Below, piece by piece: positions 11,916 to 24,073 of a stretch of 64,000 bases of DNA. The stretch comes from Dendrocalamus latiflorus. Taxonomy: Eukaryota; Streptophyta; Magnoliopsida; Poales; Poaceae. The notes under the pieces were generated by a model. The model saw only the letters and a list, made by a program, of their open reading frames with translations, did not search any database and was not told where the DNA came from. How positions within the stretch are numbered: position 1 is the first letter of the stretch; each line of letters starts with the position of its first letter. The stretch is from contig CM029653.1 in the NCBI GenBank assembly GCA_017311315.1, positions 39,740,412 through 39,804,411 on the forward strand, written 5' to 3'. Both the position numbers and the translations under genes were made by a program.

Positions 11916-12421
11916 TAACCGATATCATGATCTACTTACGAGCATAGTATCCGATTGACCCTTTTGTTTTTATTTACATTTTTGTAAAGAAGATTCACGA
12001 TCTACAGGGGAGGCAACTGAGGCCAGGTACGTATAATATAAGGCGTTCGTACGCATCGCACCACGGAAAGAAAGTTCCGCGGGCGATTGGCTCCTTTTCT
12101 AGGTTGCCTGACGGTCGGAACAAATGTGAAACCAGGGAAGTATCAAAGCCTCGTACAGCGCTTTTGCACTTAGCCGTAGATGGATTGGTGGACATAGGAC
12201 ATAGGAACGCACTTTTGATTAGGTGCGGTCCGTGCGGACAGGCACTCCCACGAGGGAGAAAAACTGGATAGGAATTCCGCACGAAAAACTCCCATGTGTG
12301 GCTCCTTTTATTTTTCTGGGTGTAACAATGTGCTCGATACAATTAAGCATACTAGCTAGGTCTCCACACCGCAGAGTATGAGGTACGAGACGCTAACTGC
12401 GCGAGCTCATGCGCAGCACAT
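11916..12421. other. Intergenic, nothing recognised
   Basis: No supported gene. A minus-strand open frame at 11995-12342 lacks family features. Confidence 0.35.
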
Positions 12422-12424
12422 CTA

Positions 12425-13580
12425 GGTAGTGTTTGGTTTGGAGACTTTGTGGGATGGGATAGCTCCATCCCAGGTTTGTGGGATGGGATAATCCCACTTT
12501 TTGTTTGGTTGCAAGGATGGATTAGTCCCTGTTTTTTGTTTGGATGGAGGGATAGAATGGGATCTAGGACGGCTCTATCTCCTCCCCAAATCCGCGCTCC
12601 CCCGATTTGCACGATCTCCCACCCCATGGTCTCCGGCGTCGCCCATCGCCCGGACGAGGACGGCGGCCGCGGCGCGTCGAGCTTCCCACGCCCGCCGCAG
12701 CCGGCCACTCCGCGGTCGTCGCTGGGCGACGGTTCTCAATCCGGCGCCCCGTCCAGCCGCAACAAGCAACAAGCCGCCATCGGCAAGGGGGCGGCCCCCG
12801 CGGCGGCGGCCTCCACGCCCGCCAGCGACAGCATCGTCCGTGGGGCGGAGAGGACGGCGGAGAGGAGGCCGGCAGTGGGGAGGACGGCGGGGAGGACGCG
12901 CGAGGAGGACGCGCTGGACGTGCGGCGGAGAGGACGGCGGGGAGGACGCGCCGGGGCAGAGAGGAGGCCGGAGAGGACGACCCGAGCACGGCGATGAGGA
13001 CGACCGGAGCACGGCGACGAGGACGACCGGAGCACCGACGGCGTGAGGAGCGGCAGGGAGGCGCGCACACACCCGACCGGGGCGGCGCCCGCGCGTGGAG
13101 GGAGAAGGGCAGGGCGGCGCCGGGAGATGGGGGGAAGGGCAGGGCGGCGCGGGCGGCGGGGGGAGATGGGGGGAGGGCAGGGCGGCGCGGGCGGCGGGGG
13201 AGATGGGGGGAGGGCAGGGCAGCGCGAGCGGCGGGGGGAGATGGGGAACGGCGGGGAGAGATGGGGAAGGGCGTGGGCGGCGGGGGGAGATGGGGAACGG
13301 CGGGGGGAGCTGGGGAAGGGCGTGGGCGGCGGGGGGAGATGGGGAACGGCGGGGGCGGCGGGGAAAACTGCGCGGGGAAAACAGCGGGGGAGATGGGGAA
13401 CGGCGCGAACGAAGGTGGGTTGGCGCGGTTCGCTCGTTTCCAGCGGATCGTTCCAACCCACTTTTCACAGGAATATTCTCTTTTGGGTTCAACCCATCCC
13501 ACTAAATCCTACAACCAAACACTATAAAAAATGGGTTGGCCCCCTTCCATCCCAGGATATCCCCTAAACCAAACACTACC
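12425..13580. mobile_element. Non-autonomous PIF/Harbinger-like element with GC-rich cargo
   Basis: Perfect 15-bp TIRs ggtagtgtttggttt (12425-12439) and its complement (13566-13580) are flanked by the 3-bp direct repeat cta (12422-12424, 13581-13583). A 3-bp TSD with a GG-start TIR fits the PIF/Harbinger superfamily, although its usual TSD is TTA/TAA. Subterminal gggatggga/tcccatcc blocks are also inverted. The 1,156-bp element encodes no transposase. Its interior is very GC-rich and open in most frames, which is a base-composition effect. Confidence 0.75.
13085..13400 (+). repeat. G-rich minisatellite inside the PIF-like element
   Basis: Units of about 35-60 bp built from ggcgggggg, agatgggg and gggcagggcggcg recur about seven times, always G-rich on the plus strand. 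Runs of four to six G could form quadruplexes. Confidence 0.75.
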
Positions 13581-13692
13581 CTAAACTCTCTCTTCACTTT
13601 CTGTTGACCTTAAGTCCAACGATGAGTCATCAGTGGTGGATGGCAACGGTGTGGTGGTAACTGATAAGGGTGGGGAAGTGTGAATTGTTTTA

Positions 13693-13890
13693 AGAGTGTC
13701 TAGATATTATCCGGATATTTTTTTAACTATTATATAAATTTATGATCCTTACATTAGAGATAAAGGGGCTCTTTGTTTTTTAAAGGGGAGATTTTTTCAA
13801 GGGGAAGGAGGGAAAATTTATGATCATTAGATCTCTAATCCAACAGTCCTAAATCTTTTAACAAAACCCAATTGTGTTTTTATGGGATCA
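13693..13890. mobile_element. MITE family M2, internally deleted copy
   Basis: Matches the M2 copy at 50703-50917 through attagagat, ctctaatccaacagtcctaa and the flanking aacaaaaccc. It lacks most of the right TIR. Confidence 0.5.
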
Positions 13891-15620
13891 TTTTCACGGG
13901 AGGACTATCCTTTACCATCCGATCGTGATATCATGAATGTTAACGATCGGATAGCTGTGAGGACTGCCAAGTGAGAATCAACCCATAAGAGTCCTCTGTA
14001 AGAGTGATTCATAGCAGACCGGTTGACCTATCAAATATCGTAGAAATAGGCCAAGTAAGTTCCCTGAAAAATAAAGCTATCGAAGTCAAGTTCGTATCTG
14101 ATTAGTATTATCCTCCAATTGGGTGAGCTCGATTATATTTTAGGGACATTTTGAAATAAATTAAACCCAAAAACCCCTACCATGCATATATATATGCACA
14201 TGACTCTTTTTTTACAACGTTAGCTGCCACTGGTAGCTTTGCATGCACACACATAGCGTTGGGCTATTTTGTAATTTACCTCATTTTTAGGTAAAGAAAA
14301 AGAAAATTACCCATAGGGCCCATATGTAAGAGGGAGGGAAGAGATTAGAGAGGAGGCGACTGTTCGGCTGGATCCAGATTTAGCGACGCTTTCTTATCCC
14401 CTCTCATCTTTTTTTCTTCGAGTGGAAGCTTTGGCTTCCTCGGTTCGTGGCGCCGCTGAATCCTCCCGATCAATTCGGTCTCTTCGGCTTAAATCATAGA
14501 TGGGTGTTGGGGTTTTGGGGGGAGAGCTCACCACCAGATCCAACATCCGTGGGCTATTCGGTCTTTGGGGATTTTGGCTAGAAGAGCTCGACGATGGCTG
14601 TGCTTTTGTCATCGTCGAGCTGTGGCGTTGGTTCTCTCTACTCGTTGCTCCGTTCTCTACACCGTGCACTTGCGCGTAGTGAGTCTCTCGTTCTTCGACT
14701 CGGCTCTGGCTGGGTGGACTACGACGGGATTTCATCTTCTTGTTGGCTTTGTGCAGCATCGTCTTGTACGTTGGCTTCACGAATCGGTGAGTGTTGATTT
14801 GTGGAGTAGCACTTTGTATCTCTGATTGCCTCTCTGGTGATATCCTGGTATTCGCCGGTGATTGGTTTTCTGGGTCATTGTCTCCGACGAGCCTAGCCCC
14901 CTTTTGGTAGTCATGGTGGCTTGGAGTGTCGCCGTTCTGTGAGCTTGCTCTCTACTCCTTTTACCGTCTATTGCACATTTGTCAGCCGTGCTAGTTGATT
15001 TTTCTGTATTTTGTGGTAAGATCTAGCACTAGGAGGACTTTTGCATAGTAAAATGTGGTCTTGTGATTGCTCAATGAGGAATTTTGTCAAGTTTGACATC
15101 ATAGTGACAATCTAAATTCATTCGGCTAGTTTGATGTCTCATGTGTCAGTAGTATACTTCTCTGAAGTATAAGTTGCAGCTTTGTCAATTGCTTATGCTA
15201 TAACACCTGGTTCAGTATTCCTTACTATCATAGTTAGGCTTTGCAGAATATATATACACATATATTGATTTTGCAATTGCCTTATGTATATGTTGTTGCT
15301 GCAGTAGCTTTACTCTGTGACTAGTGACTAATTTAGGTTAAAATCTGCTGTTCTTGCATGCTTTTGATATTGATACTATACTGAGGTGATGTTTACATAG
15401 ACAAACTAGTAGAATTTTGAGGATTTGTCACTATGATTGTTGAAAACTGACAAGAGTAGTAGAAGGCCAAGTTTCTTTTAACTTGTGCAATTCCTCACCT
15501 AAGAGCAATACTTTAATTATTAAATTTGTGCATTATACAGATTTTTATATGCTCACATGTGTGTTTAGTTAAGCATATTACAATATGTTAATGATATGAA
15601 TTGTTTATTTATTTTGGGAG

Positions 15621-15622
<2 letters not shown>
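13891..15622. other. Intergenic; gene-fragment-like GC-rich part at 14300-14820
   Basis: 14300-14820 has the look of a 5' UTR or captured exon (moderate GC, followed by a gtgagt-like donor near 14787), then intron-like AT-rich DNA. I recognise no protein. No bounding TIRs were found. Confidence 0.3.

Positions 15623-15668
<46 letters not shown>
15623..15668 (+). repeat. (TA)n microsatellite
   Basis: About 46 bp of uninterrupted alternating TA. Confidence 0.95.
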
Positions 15669-15669
<1 letters not shown>

Positions 15670-15911
15670 CCATGTCATTTCATACTGTTGTATGTATGAT
15701 TTCTTGTGCTTAATAAAAATTAGAATTAAAATGAAAATATTGCTAAATTCGCTTATTTTCCAACATATAGTAGTAGCTAGGAGTGCCCAGCTAGCTGGAG
15801 AAGTGAGTACTCGTTATCTCCTCCATTGTACTCTAAAAAATAGTACAAAATTTTATAAAAAGAAAAAAGACATAACTTCCGAGCAAATAGCAACGCTAAA
15901 TTTAAAGTGAT

Positions 15912-16360
15912 TTTGAGATGAGTCTTCCACATCCTGTGTATAAGGATAGAGACGACCGTTGTCTATATATCTCTTCATGTCATCTAAAGAAAAGACAACT
16001 TTTATAATGGATTTTTTTTCTTAAGTCGTCTCTATAGGATCATTTTTTTAATTTTTTGCATGAAAAAATATGTTTGTTAGAGACATTAACTCATACAATG
16101 GTGTTTTATGTTATCTTTATGTTGTTGGTCCTATATATTTTTTTAATTTTTGCATGAAAAAATATGTTTGTTAGAGACATTAACTCATACAATGGTGTTT
16201 TATGTTATCTTTATGTTGTTGGTTCAAGTGATTGGGTCGTCTCTTCACCAAAAGGCAAGAGATAACTACTCTCTCTTTCTCTCTCCTTGTTCTATGTTCC
16301 ATGTTAGGAAAAATCCTACGTCATAGGATGAAGAAACGGCTCACATCGCTCATTTGTACA
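15912..16360. mobile_element. Probable MITE containing a 94-bp tandem duplication
   Basis: The left end (gatgagtcttccacatcctg) and the reverse complement of the right end near 16325-16355 are similar. Inside, a block repeats with 94-bp period (16044-16129 and 16138-16223), almost identical. No coding content. Confidence 0.4.
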
Positions 16361-16760
16361 TGCCCTAATTCAGTATGAAGAACTCAGTCAATATTACAAA
16401 CCCATAGATAATTGAGAGACACCATCGATTGATTTTTCCCCCTTTTATGGGATCATCGAATTTCTCATGCATACACCATAAGAGTTTTACTTCCATACAC
16501 ATAACAGATAACACATCAAATGGTTCAAGAGGGTATAAGGTGTTGCAAACTTGTGCTCAATTCAAACTTTATTACTGTGCTAGCTCGTACTAAAAAAAAT
16601 AACACAAGAGCTTGCTACAAAAGAGTTCTGGTGAAAAACAAGGGGAGAAGGACATATATTACGTGATTGCGCACAAGCTGCACAACCGTTTAACTACACG
16701 CGTACATTAGTTTACATCTCAGTAGCGAGGATATATTGTGTAGGACTAAGCAGTTGTTCA
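16361..16760. other. 3' flank of the PIN5-type gene
   Basis: Presumably contains the 3' UTR of the minus-strand transporter gene. No other feature seen. Confidence 0.45.
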
Positions 16761-18790
16761 TCACACGATGTCCAGAACCGCATAATATGCAATGAGCACC
16801 GGCAAAGAAATCAGTGTTCCGAATATAACCCTGCATGAACAATTATGTTCGCCAAGTTAGTCCTTAAACATGAACAAGGAAAAAAATACGACATAATTAC
16901 TGCGACACTGATGCGGAGACTTACGCCGTGCTAAGTACATCGGCATGAAGCCCGTACTCCTTTGCAAAGACGAAGGAAGCAATAGCTTGAGGTAGTGCAG
17001 CCTGCATGTGGAGATCGAATGATCGAGCGGTAAGAGATCTTCAGAACGTCGTCTCATTTGCTCAAATTTACCATCCATGCATGACATATAGTGCCGTTAA
17101 TTTTACTCTTTTAACATGGCCTTATAAATTCGTTTCATTTTTGACGTCCTGGACGACATTTTTTTAATCAATTTTGCTGAACGATATGATCCGCATGTGT
17201 AGTACTGCATTTTCTATGTCACGTTCGTTTCATATATGCCTAGCTAGCTGATGGATCTCTAAAGCCAAAAGGTTACGTAGCACTCACCAACTTGCCTAGC
17301 TGACGATTTGAGAACGGTAAAGCTAGGCAGCATGCACTAGCCGCCGATCGATGGAGCCCATTTGTCGTTCCCAACAGAAAAGGCTCATCTGACGCAGAGA
17401 GTTAGTTCCAGCACTACGCGAGCAGAGCAACACTTGTGCGGCGCATTAACACGTGTACTACGTTCTGCTCTCGTAGAGTAGTCAGTAGACTCACCAGATC
17501 GATCGACGTCCGTACGTTCCAGGTATTTCCAGAAAACAAATTCGATCTAGCGCGCATGTTCTGTTCTCGTAGGGTAGCATATGTTCGTTCCGTGTTTTAC
17601 CCAGAGAGAACGCTGTGGTTACGTACGTACCTGTATGATGGCGAGATGCAGCACATCGCCGCGGAGGCCGAGCGCGAATGCTCCGGCCAGGGTGGTGAGC
17701 GGGCCGGCGACGAACCGCAGCGCCATCCCCAGCACCGTCAACCCTGCCCCGCATGCGATGATCCTCTCCTGCTGCGCCATGAACAAGCCTGCACCATCAT
17801 CCGTGAATGCACATCAACAGATTGAAAGCCTTACGTACGTGTCATATGTTAATTCTTACTGCGTTTTCTTTCTTACCCATGCTGAACATGGCCAGTCCCG
17901 TGCCGGTCTTGGACATGACCTGCAGCGAGCCCGTCACGATGCCCGGCATGCTGAGCTGCCACCTGCATGCCACAGCAACCGTACGCCATGCACGCACGTA
18001 AAACATAAGTATATGATAATGCATACACGTCGTGCATGCGAAGCGGCAGAGTTTGTACATACCTGTAGGCGATGCACGCCCACACCACGCCCAGGACGCT
18101 GGCGTACACGTTGGGGTTCCTCGCGAGCTTCAGCCCGACGGTCCTCGCCAGCGGCCAGAACCGGATCCCGCTAGTACTGGCAGGCTCTTCCACGTTCATC
18201 TCGACGTCGCCGTCATTATCGGGCGACGACGAGAGGGGCTCGATGCGGCGTCCACGGTTGCTGGTGGTGGAGCCGTCGACGTCGGCCGGGGACGGGGGGA
18301 TGACGCCGACGACCCAGGCTTTGCGCAGCTCGAGGGCCAGGAGCAGCAGCGGGACCCACACCATGGCCTGCACGACGGCGATCTGCACGATGAGGTCCTG
18401 CGCCCATTTGCCGTACATGGCGTTGAGCAGAGGCACGCCGACGACGAGCGTGTTGTTGAGGGTGGCGAGGGAGAAGCCGGTGATGGACCAGGAGTAGGCG
18501 CCAGCCTTGGCGCAGAAGCGTGCCCAGGTGGCCATGGCGAGGATGGTGAGGAGCTTGGAGATGGCGTCGGCGGCAATGACGCGGTAGTTCATGGAGAAGG
18601 GGTCGGTGCGGACGACGAAGTCGAACGTGAAGAAGGGCATGGAGAAGTAGACCACCAGCGTGTTGATGGCGCCGCACTGCTCCGGCGTGAAGAACCGCCA
18701 CCACCGCACCGAGCCGTACCCCAGCCCGAGCGCGAAGTAGAGCGGAGCCATTGCCGCCACCACCTTGTAGATATCACCCCATGCTATCAT
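16761..18790 (-). CDS. PIN5: Short PIN-type auxin transporter, PIN5-like (five exons)
   Basis: The exons on the minus strand are 18790..18063, 17962..17877, 17788..17631, 17001..16925 and 16830..16761. All junctions are GT-AG and phases agree (2,1,0,2), giving 372 aa. PIN proteins export indole-3-acetic acid. Short PINs lack the long central loop and act at the endoplasmic reticulum, controlling internal auxin homeostasis. Two hydrophobic bundles, about residues 7-155 and 225-372, flank a loop of only about 65 residues. Family motifs include GYGSVRWW (24-31), NNTLVVGVPLL (112-122) and NPNVY (225-229). The exon pattern of one long first exon and four short ones matches PIN genes. The first ATG in frame is 18790, and an in-frame GTG just upstream is not needed. 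The loop has an acidic, serine-rich stretch (187-207). No disablement seen. PIN5 versus PIN8 subtype is a judgement. Confidence 0.92.
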
Positions 18791-18914
18791 CTTCACCTCT
18801 CTCTCTCTCTCACTCAGTTAAATCAAGTGTACGATGTTTCAGTCCCGTTGATCTTGCGTCTGAGGCTCTGAGCTAGCTAGCTAGGAATGAACTTGTGTGC
18901 TGCCCTTGCTGAGC

Positions 18915-18921
18915 TTATATA
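18915..18921 (-). promoter_or_regulatory. TATA box of the PIN5-type gene
   Basis: TATATAA on the minus strand lies 125 bp upstream of the start codon, followed by a (GA)-rich leader at 18797-18815. The position suits a plant TATA box. Confidence 0.6.
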
Positions 18922-18925
18922 GCTA

Positions 18926-19259
18926 GGGAAGAAGGAATCAGAGGACACTGGAGATCGATGCAATGTGCTGGGAATTGGGTTCCCATGAGCAAGTTGCTTG
19001 TCTTATCTGGTTGCCTGCCTCGGCATGCAAAAACAGAGGGATTAATTGGGAGATCGGGATTGGATGGCACGTCACTGGGCCAAAATAAGGTGACGGAAAG
19101 GCGACGCGGAGAGGGAGAAACATACGTTAGTAATGGATGCAGGGCAGCATGTGTGTGTGATCGAATTAGATGTTATTCCTGGAATTGAGCAGCTGGTTTC
19201 GTCGGTGCATGTTTGCTTTAAGCAATTCCTGTGGGAGGGGCATTACTACTTGAAGGATC
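18926..19259. other. Upstream region of the PIN5-type gene
   Basis: Promoter-distal sequence. No specific element that I can support. Confidence 0.35.
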
Positions 19260-19591
19260 GTTGATAGCAATCAGAGAGAGGGTGAATAATTGTAGCACAC
19301 AGCGGAAACTACTGTAGCAAAGCACTGTAGCGGTTACTGTAGCATAATGTAGCAAAGTACTGTAGCAGTTACTATAGCAAAGTACTATAGCGCCGAATAC
19401 TTCCGATCGATCAGCGAAACGTGCACTTTTTGCTCAATCATCCAATCAATTTTTAATTAAAACTAATTCATGTATGTAAGCAACAAAAATACCTAGACAT
19501 AGATCAATGCATGGATAATCTATAGGAATAAAAAACCAACAAAAAAGGATAATAGATCCGAATTAAAAAACTCACAAACTTAATTAGAAAA
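19260..19591 (-). repeat. Inverted copia LTR 3' segment
   Basis: Reverse complement of the LTR end at 24074-24512. It starts with the inverted LTR terminus (gttgatagcaatcagag) and shares many actgtagc repeats, the block ctagacatagatcaatgcat and aattaaaaaactcac. It abuts the second half of gag at 19592. Confidence 0.85.
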
Positions 19592-20998
19592 TTAATTTGA
19601 GTGATGTGGACACGGACAGCGATAATGATACTCCTAAAGGCAAGAAAGATTTAACTGGGTTGTGTCTAATGACAAGTAACAAAAGCTCCACTGACAATGA
19701 TTGTCTTGACAGCGACAACTACAATGAGGTACAACCTTTTTATGATGATTTAACTAAAACTGTTGCTAAACTTGGTACTTTGCTAGAAAAGAAAGATAAA
19801 AAGATTAAGAAATACGATACTTTGATTGAATCTCTAAATTCTGAAATTGCAAGACTTAGAGTTTTAATTCCTAATGATGAATCTTGTGAGTTTTGTTAAA
19901 TTTTACATTCTGAGTTAGAGAATGCTAGGTCTCTTAGTGCTTTAAACATGGATCAACTTAGAGATGTAACTGCTAAATTTGATGAATTAAGATTAGCACA
20001 TGACTCTTGTGATGAAAAATTGAAATGTGCTAATGATGAAATTGGAAAGCTCAAGTTTAGTTCTTCTTCATGTTTAGAATCAAGTATTTAAATGTTCATT
20101 CTAAAACTTGTTCTAAATGTAAATTATTAGAGGCTAGACTTAACTCATCTCAGGAAACAATTCAACATATGCTTTATCATGAGATATCTTCTTGTTCTAA
20201 TTGTCCTAAGCTTAACACTGAAATAGAAGTATTGACTAGACAACTTAATAATTTTGCTGAAAAAGAAAGATTAGCTCAGTCTAGTGCTTCTAAAAAACTT
20301 GCGAATGAACCTGTTAAATGCACAACTTGTCCCACTTTAGCTAAAGAGAATGAGTACCTGAAAGACACTTTAGAGAGATTTTCTTTTGGCATGAAAAATT
20401 TGAATATGATTCTAGACAAGTCAAAAACAAGTGTGAAAAATCGTGGTCTAGGATTTAATTTTGTTGAGCATGCCAAGAATACTCCTAAGATTATTAAGCC
20501 TCTTGAACCTTGAAAAATTGAAGTGAAACTTGAACCAAAAGAAACTGTGTTTAAATCTGCTGGCTTTGTGCAAAGTTCATCGAATAATAATGTGGTGCTA
20601 GCTCATCATCTGAAAAGAATTCTGGTTATGTTAAATTCCATTGCATCTATTGTGGAAGAGATGGGCACTTACACGAATTTTGTTTTAGGCGAGCTAAGAA
20701 AGAGAAAAAGGAAAGACAGAATGTTTTAAGACAAAAACGTGCAACCTCTTTTGTTCCTAGAGCAAATGCGAAAGCTATGCTCTTAGAGAACTTTTATGAT
20801 GACTTTAAATCTGCTTCACATGCTAGATTGAGATTTAATTCAAATAATTCACGTTCTTTTCGGCATTATGATCATCCACATGCACGTGATTTTGGTTCTA
20901 GCTTTGTTGCTCCTGTTCGTCGTGTGTCTCAGTACTGGATTCCTAGATCTTATTTCACTAACCTCAGTACTGTGAGACTAATGTTTCCTGTGATGTAA
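19592..20998 (+). pseudogene. Copia gag, second half (decayed)
   Basis: Translation starting AATTTGAGTG gives VDTDSDNDTPKGKKDL, then a lysine-rich coiled coil, CPTLAKENEYLKDTLERF and GLGFNFVEHAKN, and a CCHC zinc knuckle CIYCGRDGHLHEFCF near 20642-20690, all typical of plant Ty1/copia gag C-termini. It reads through several stops and frameshifts (for example near 19897, 20091 and 20513). The first half of this same gag lies 5 kb downstream, so the element is rearranged. Confidence 0.8.
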
Positions 20999-21059
20999 GA
21001 ACAGCTGACGAGGATGGAGAACATGAGCTAGATTAGGTTCCGGTCGTTTACAACATTGT

Positions 21060-21300
21060 TTGATTGGAACAATTGATAGTTCTTCACTCTCTTTGATTGC
21101 CTCCAAGATATTTCACTTTTTTGAGAGACCATGTGGAAAAGGTGATGTTGTCCAATACTTTGTTGAGTCCGATTTTTAGATTGCTGATATTCTCACTAAG
21201 CTGCTTGATTCTTCTTGATTTGTTCATTTGCGAAGTGAGTTGGGGGTATATCATCCAATGGGATTATTCTGAGGGGGAGCTTGCTGTTTAACAATTTAGA
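21060..21300 (+). pseudogene. Copia pol 3' end joined to gag by internal deletion
   Basis: Broken frames give a match to the end of copia RNase H: FVESDFQIADILTKLLDSS and HLRSELGVYHP. Integrase and almost all of RT are missing between gag and this piece, so the element is internally deleted. Confidence 0.7.
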
Positions 21301-22421
21301 AAGCTTTGTTTATTATCCTTGTCAAATAACTCATCAAATCCAAGTCATTGCAACCAATTGAGTAGTAGAGTTTTTTTTTATCATATTTATCCATATGCTG
21401 TGTAGCTTTGATCACAACTTGTTATAATTAAATTGCTACATTTGAATTAAAAGCATGACATGGCGGAATATTTTGACTAGATTGATTATATTTATTACTT
21501 TGCGATATTCATCGAAAATGATGAGCTTGATTGTGAGTCTTATTTTAACTCTTGGCTATGAGGCTCGTATGTTTCATGTTACAATTTTTATGATCACTCA
21601 ATTTGGCATGTTATTGATAAAAAAAGGTATATAAGAAAGAGAGAATTGAAAAGATGTATGTTTCAAGCATGCCATGGTGAACAAAAAAAGAGGCACAAAA
21701 GTGCGCAAAATGAAAAGAAATATGTTTCAAGCATGCTACCATCACAAAAAATATGTCATTATGAAAAAGAAGTGTGCTACAAGCATGCCACATGCCTAAG
21801 AATTGAGTGTTGAGCAATAAGTTGTTACATGAGACTGCTAGTCCGTTTAGAGTTAAGGTTTGCTTCACTTTTTGGTTTTGACTTTTCGTTGTGATATCTC
21901 TTTGTGCTCTTTATAATTAGTCTGGTCATTATTGCGATGCTTGTCATTGATATAAATCGCTTAATCATATTGACGAACTTGTTTTGACATTGCTATGTGA
22001 TATATGGCTTTATATGATCTTGATAGCTCTACTCAAAAATATGACTTGGTTGTGTTATTAAACCAATGCAACGTGACTTGGATAATCTACAAAGCTTCTA
22101 GATTTTTATTATCATTACTCTTTCTTAGAATTATTCTTTTTTAAATTTTCTTGATGATTACATTGCCAAAGGGGGAGAGATTTGGTGTGCTTTACGAGAA
22201 ATTAAAGAGAATTTGGGGAGAATAAAATTGCCTCTCTTGGGTTGAGGGGGAGAGAAAATTGGAGACATTTGCTAAAATTACTTTTCTTGTTTTGAGGGGG
22301 AGAGATTTGAGATTTATGGCTTAAAATGTTTCTTTAGTTTCAGTTCTTCACTTATATCTATTTGAAGCTAATTCATTATACAATCTTGTGGTGTTGTCAA
22401 TGTATTCATCAAGGGGAAGAT
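21301..22421 (+). mobile_element. Copia post-pol region with polypurine tract
   Basis: Non-coding region with several gagggggagag purine blocks (about 22162-22310) and aaggggaagat at 22411-22421 directly before the LTR start TGTTAGACC. The last serves as the polypurine tract priming plus-strand synthesis. Confidence 0.7.
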
Positions 22422-24073
22422 TGTTAGACCATGTGGCTAGGTCTAGAATATTGTTGTGATGAATAATTGGCAATGGTTAATTTGTGGTGATGAATAATTG
22501 GCAATGGTTAATTTGTGATGATGAATATTTGGTAATTTTGTTTAGCGGCGTTATGCGAGTTGTGTTGCGTGTGTGCGGATTGACGTTGGTCAAGTTTGGA
22601 TGAACTTGTACCGGAAGAATGTTCGTTGGTCTTTGCATGTGCAGGTCGAGCATGGAGGCGATCATGGTCGGTGACGAGAAGGATCGAAACTAGGATGGGG
22701 AGATCCGAGTTTCAGACGGTCAAGGAGGTCACGAGATGATCGGGCTCATACTTGGGGCGCATAGAGATCAAAGGTGGATGATACGTGGAGAAGCTACGGG
22801 AGGTGCGGTGCTGGAGGCTTCGACACGTGACGCGTTAGAAAAGTCGTGAGTGTGAAAAGCCCGTTGTTAGGAAGGGTTTCAGGTCCCTTGAAAATTAGTG
22901 GGCCAAAAGACTAGTTAAGGTAAAAAGGCCTAGGTCTAGTTGGATGAGTTGGATGAGGATTCTAAGTAGAGATTGAATAGGATTTTGAGTTGGATTAGGA
23001 TTCTAAGTAGAGATTGAATATGATTCGTAGTTGGCTGCATAAAAAGAAGAGGATACACATTTTTTGGGGACTGCGTGGTACGAATGACTGTGAGGAAAGA
23101 AAAGAAAAAATAGCGTGCGGCGGCTGTGACGCAAGAAGATAAAGAGAAAAAAGATGGCGCATGGGTGATGTGATTGGAGATGAATAGTGTCTGCTTTTTC
23201 CAATAAAAGCGTGTGAGTTTTTTTCGCTGATTTTACTGTAGCGTAATGTAGCAAAACTACTGTAGCGTACTGTAGCAAGTACTGTAGCGCACGAGAACTT
23301 CCGATCGATCAGCGAAAACTACGTTTTTCCCTTAATCTAGCAATCGATTTTTAATTCAAACTAATTCATGTATATAAGCAACAAAAATACCTAGACATAG
23401 ATCAATGCATGGAGAATCTATAGGAATCAAAAAACAAAAAAAAGGATAAAATATGCGAATTAAAAATCGATTGCTAGATTAAGAGAAAACCGTAGTTTTC
23501 GCTGATCGATCCGAAGTTCTCGCTCGCTACAGTACTTTGCTACAGTACGCTACAATAGTTTTTGCTACAGTACACTACAGTAAAATCAGCAAAACCATCG
23601 CAAACTTTATTGGAAAAAGCAGACACTATTCATCTCGAAATCACATCGCCCATGCGCCATCTTTTTTCTCTCTTTATCTTCTTGCGTCACAGCTGCCGCA
23701 CGCTATTTTTTCTTTTCTTTCCTCACAGTCGTTCGTACCACGCAGCCCCCAAAAAACGTGTATCCTCTTCTTTTTATGCAGCCAACTACGAATCCTATTC
23801 AATCTTTACTTAGAATTCTAATCCAACTCAGAATCCTATTCAATCTCTACTTAGAATTCTCATCCAACTAGACCTGGGCCTTTTTACCTCAACTAGTCTT
23901 TTGACCCACTAATTTTCAAGGGACCCGAAACCCTTCCTAACAACGGCTTTTTCACACTCACGACTTTTCTAACGCGTCACGTGTCGAAGCCTCCAGCACC
24001 GCACCTCCCGTAGCTTCTCCACGTATCATCCACCTTTGATCTCTATGCGCCCCAAGCATGAGCCTGTTTCTTC
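22422..24073. mobile_element. Palindromic copia LTR region
   Basis: Starts as a normal LTR (tgttagaccatgtggc). From 22741 to 23357 the sequence is then inverted at 23457-24066, with about 99 bp between the arms. Anchors are gatcaaaggtggatgatacg against its complement at about 24020-24039, and gaatagtgtctgctttttcc against its complement at about 23615-23634. The arms carry a TATA-like gcataaaaag and runs of actgtagc. Confidence 0.85.

Noticed and set aside
12449..13567. Several open frames of 170-312 aa on both strands
   Set aside because: All fall in the G-rich interior of the PIF-like element and consist of Gly/Arg or Pro/Ala repeats.
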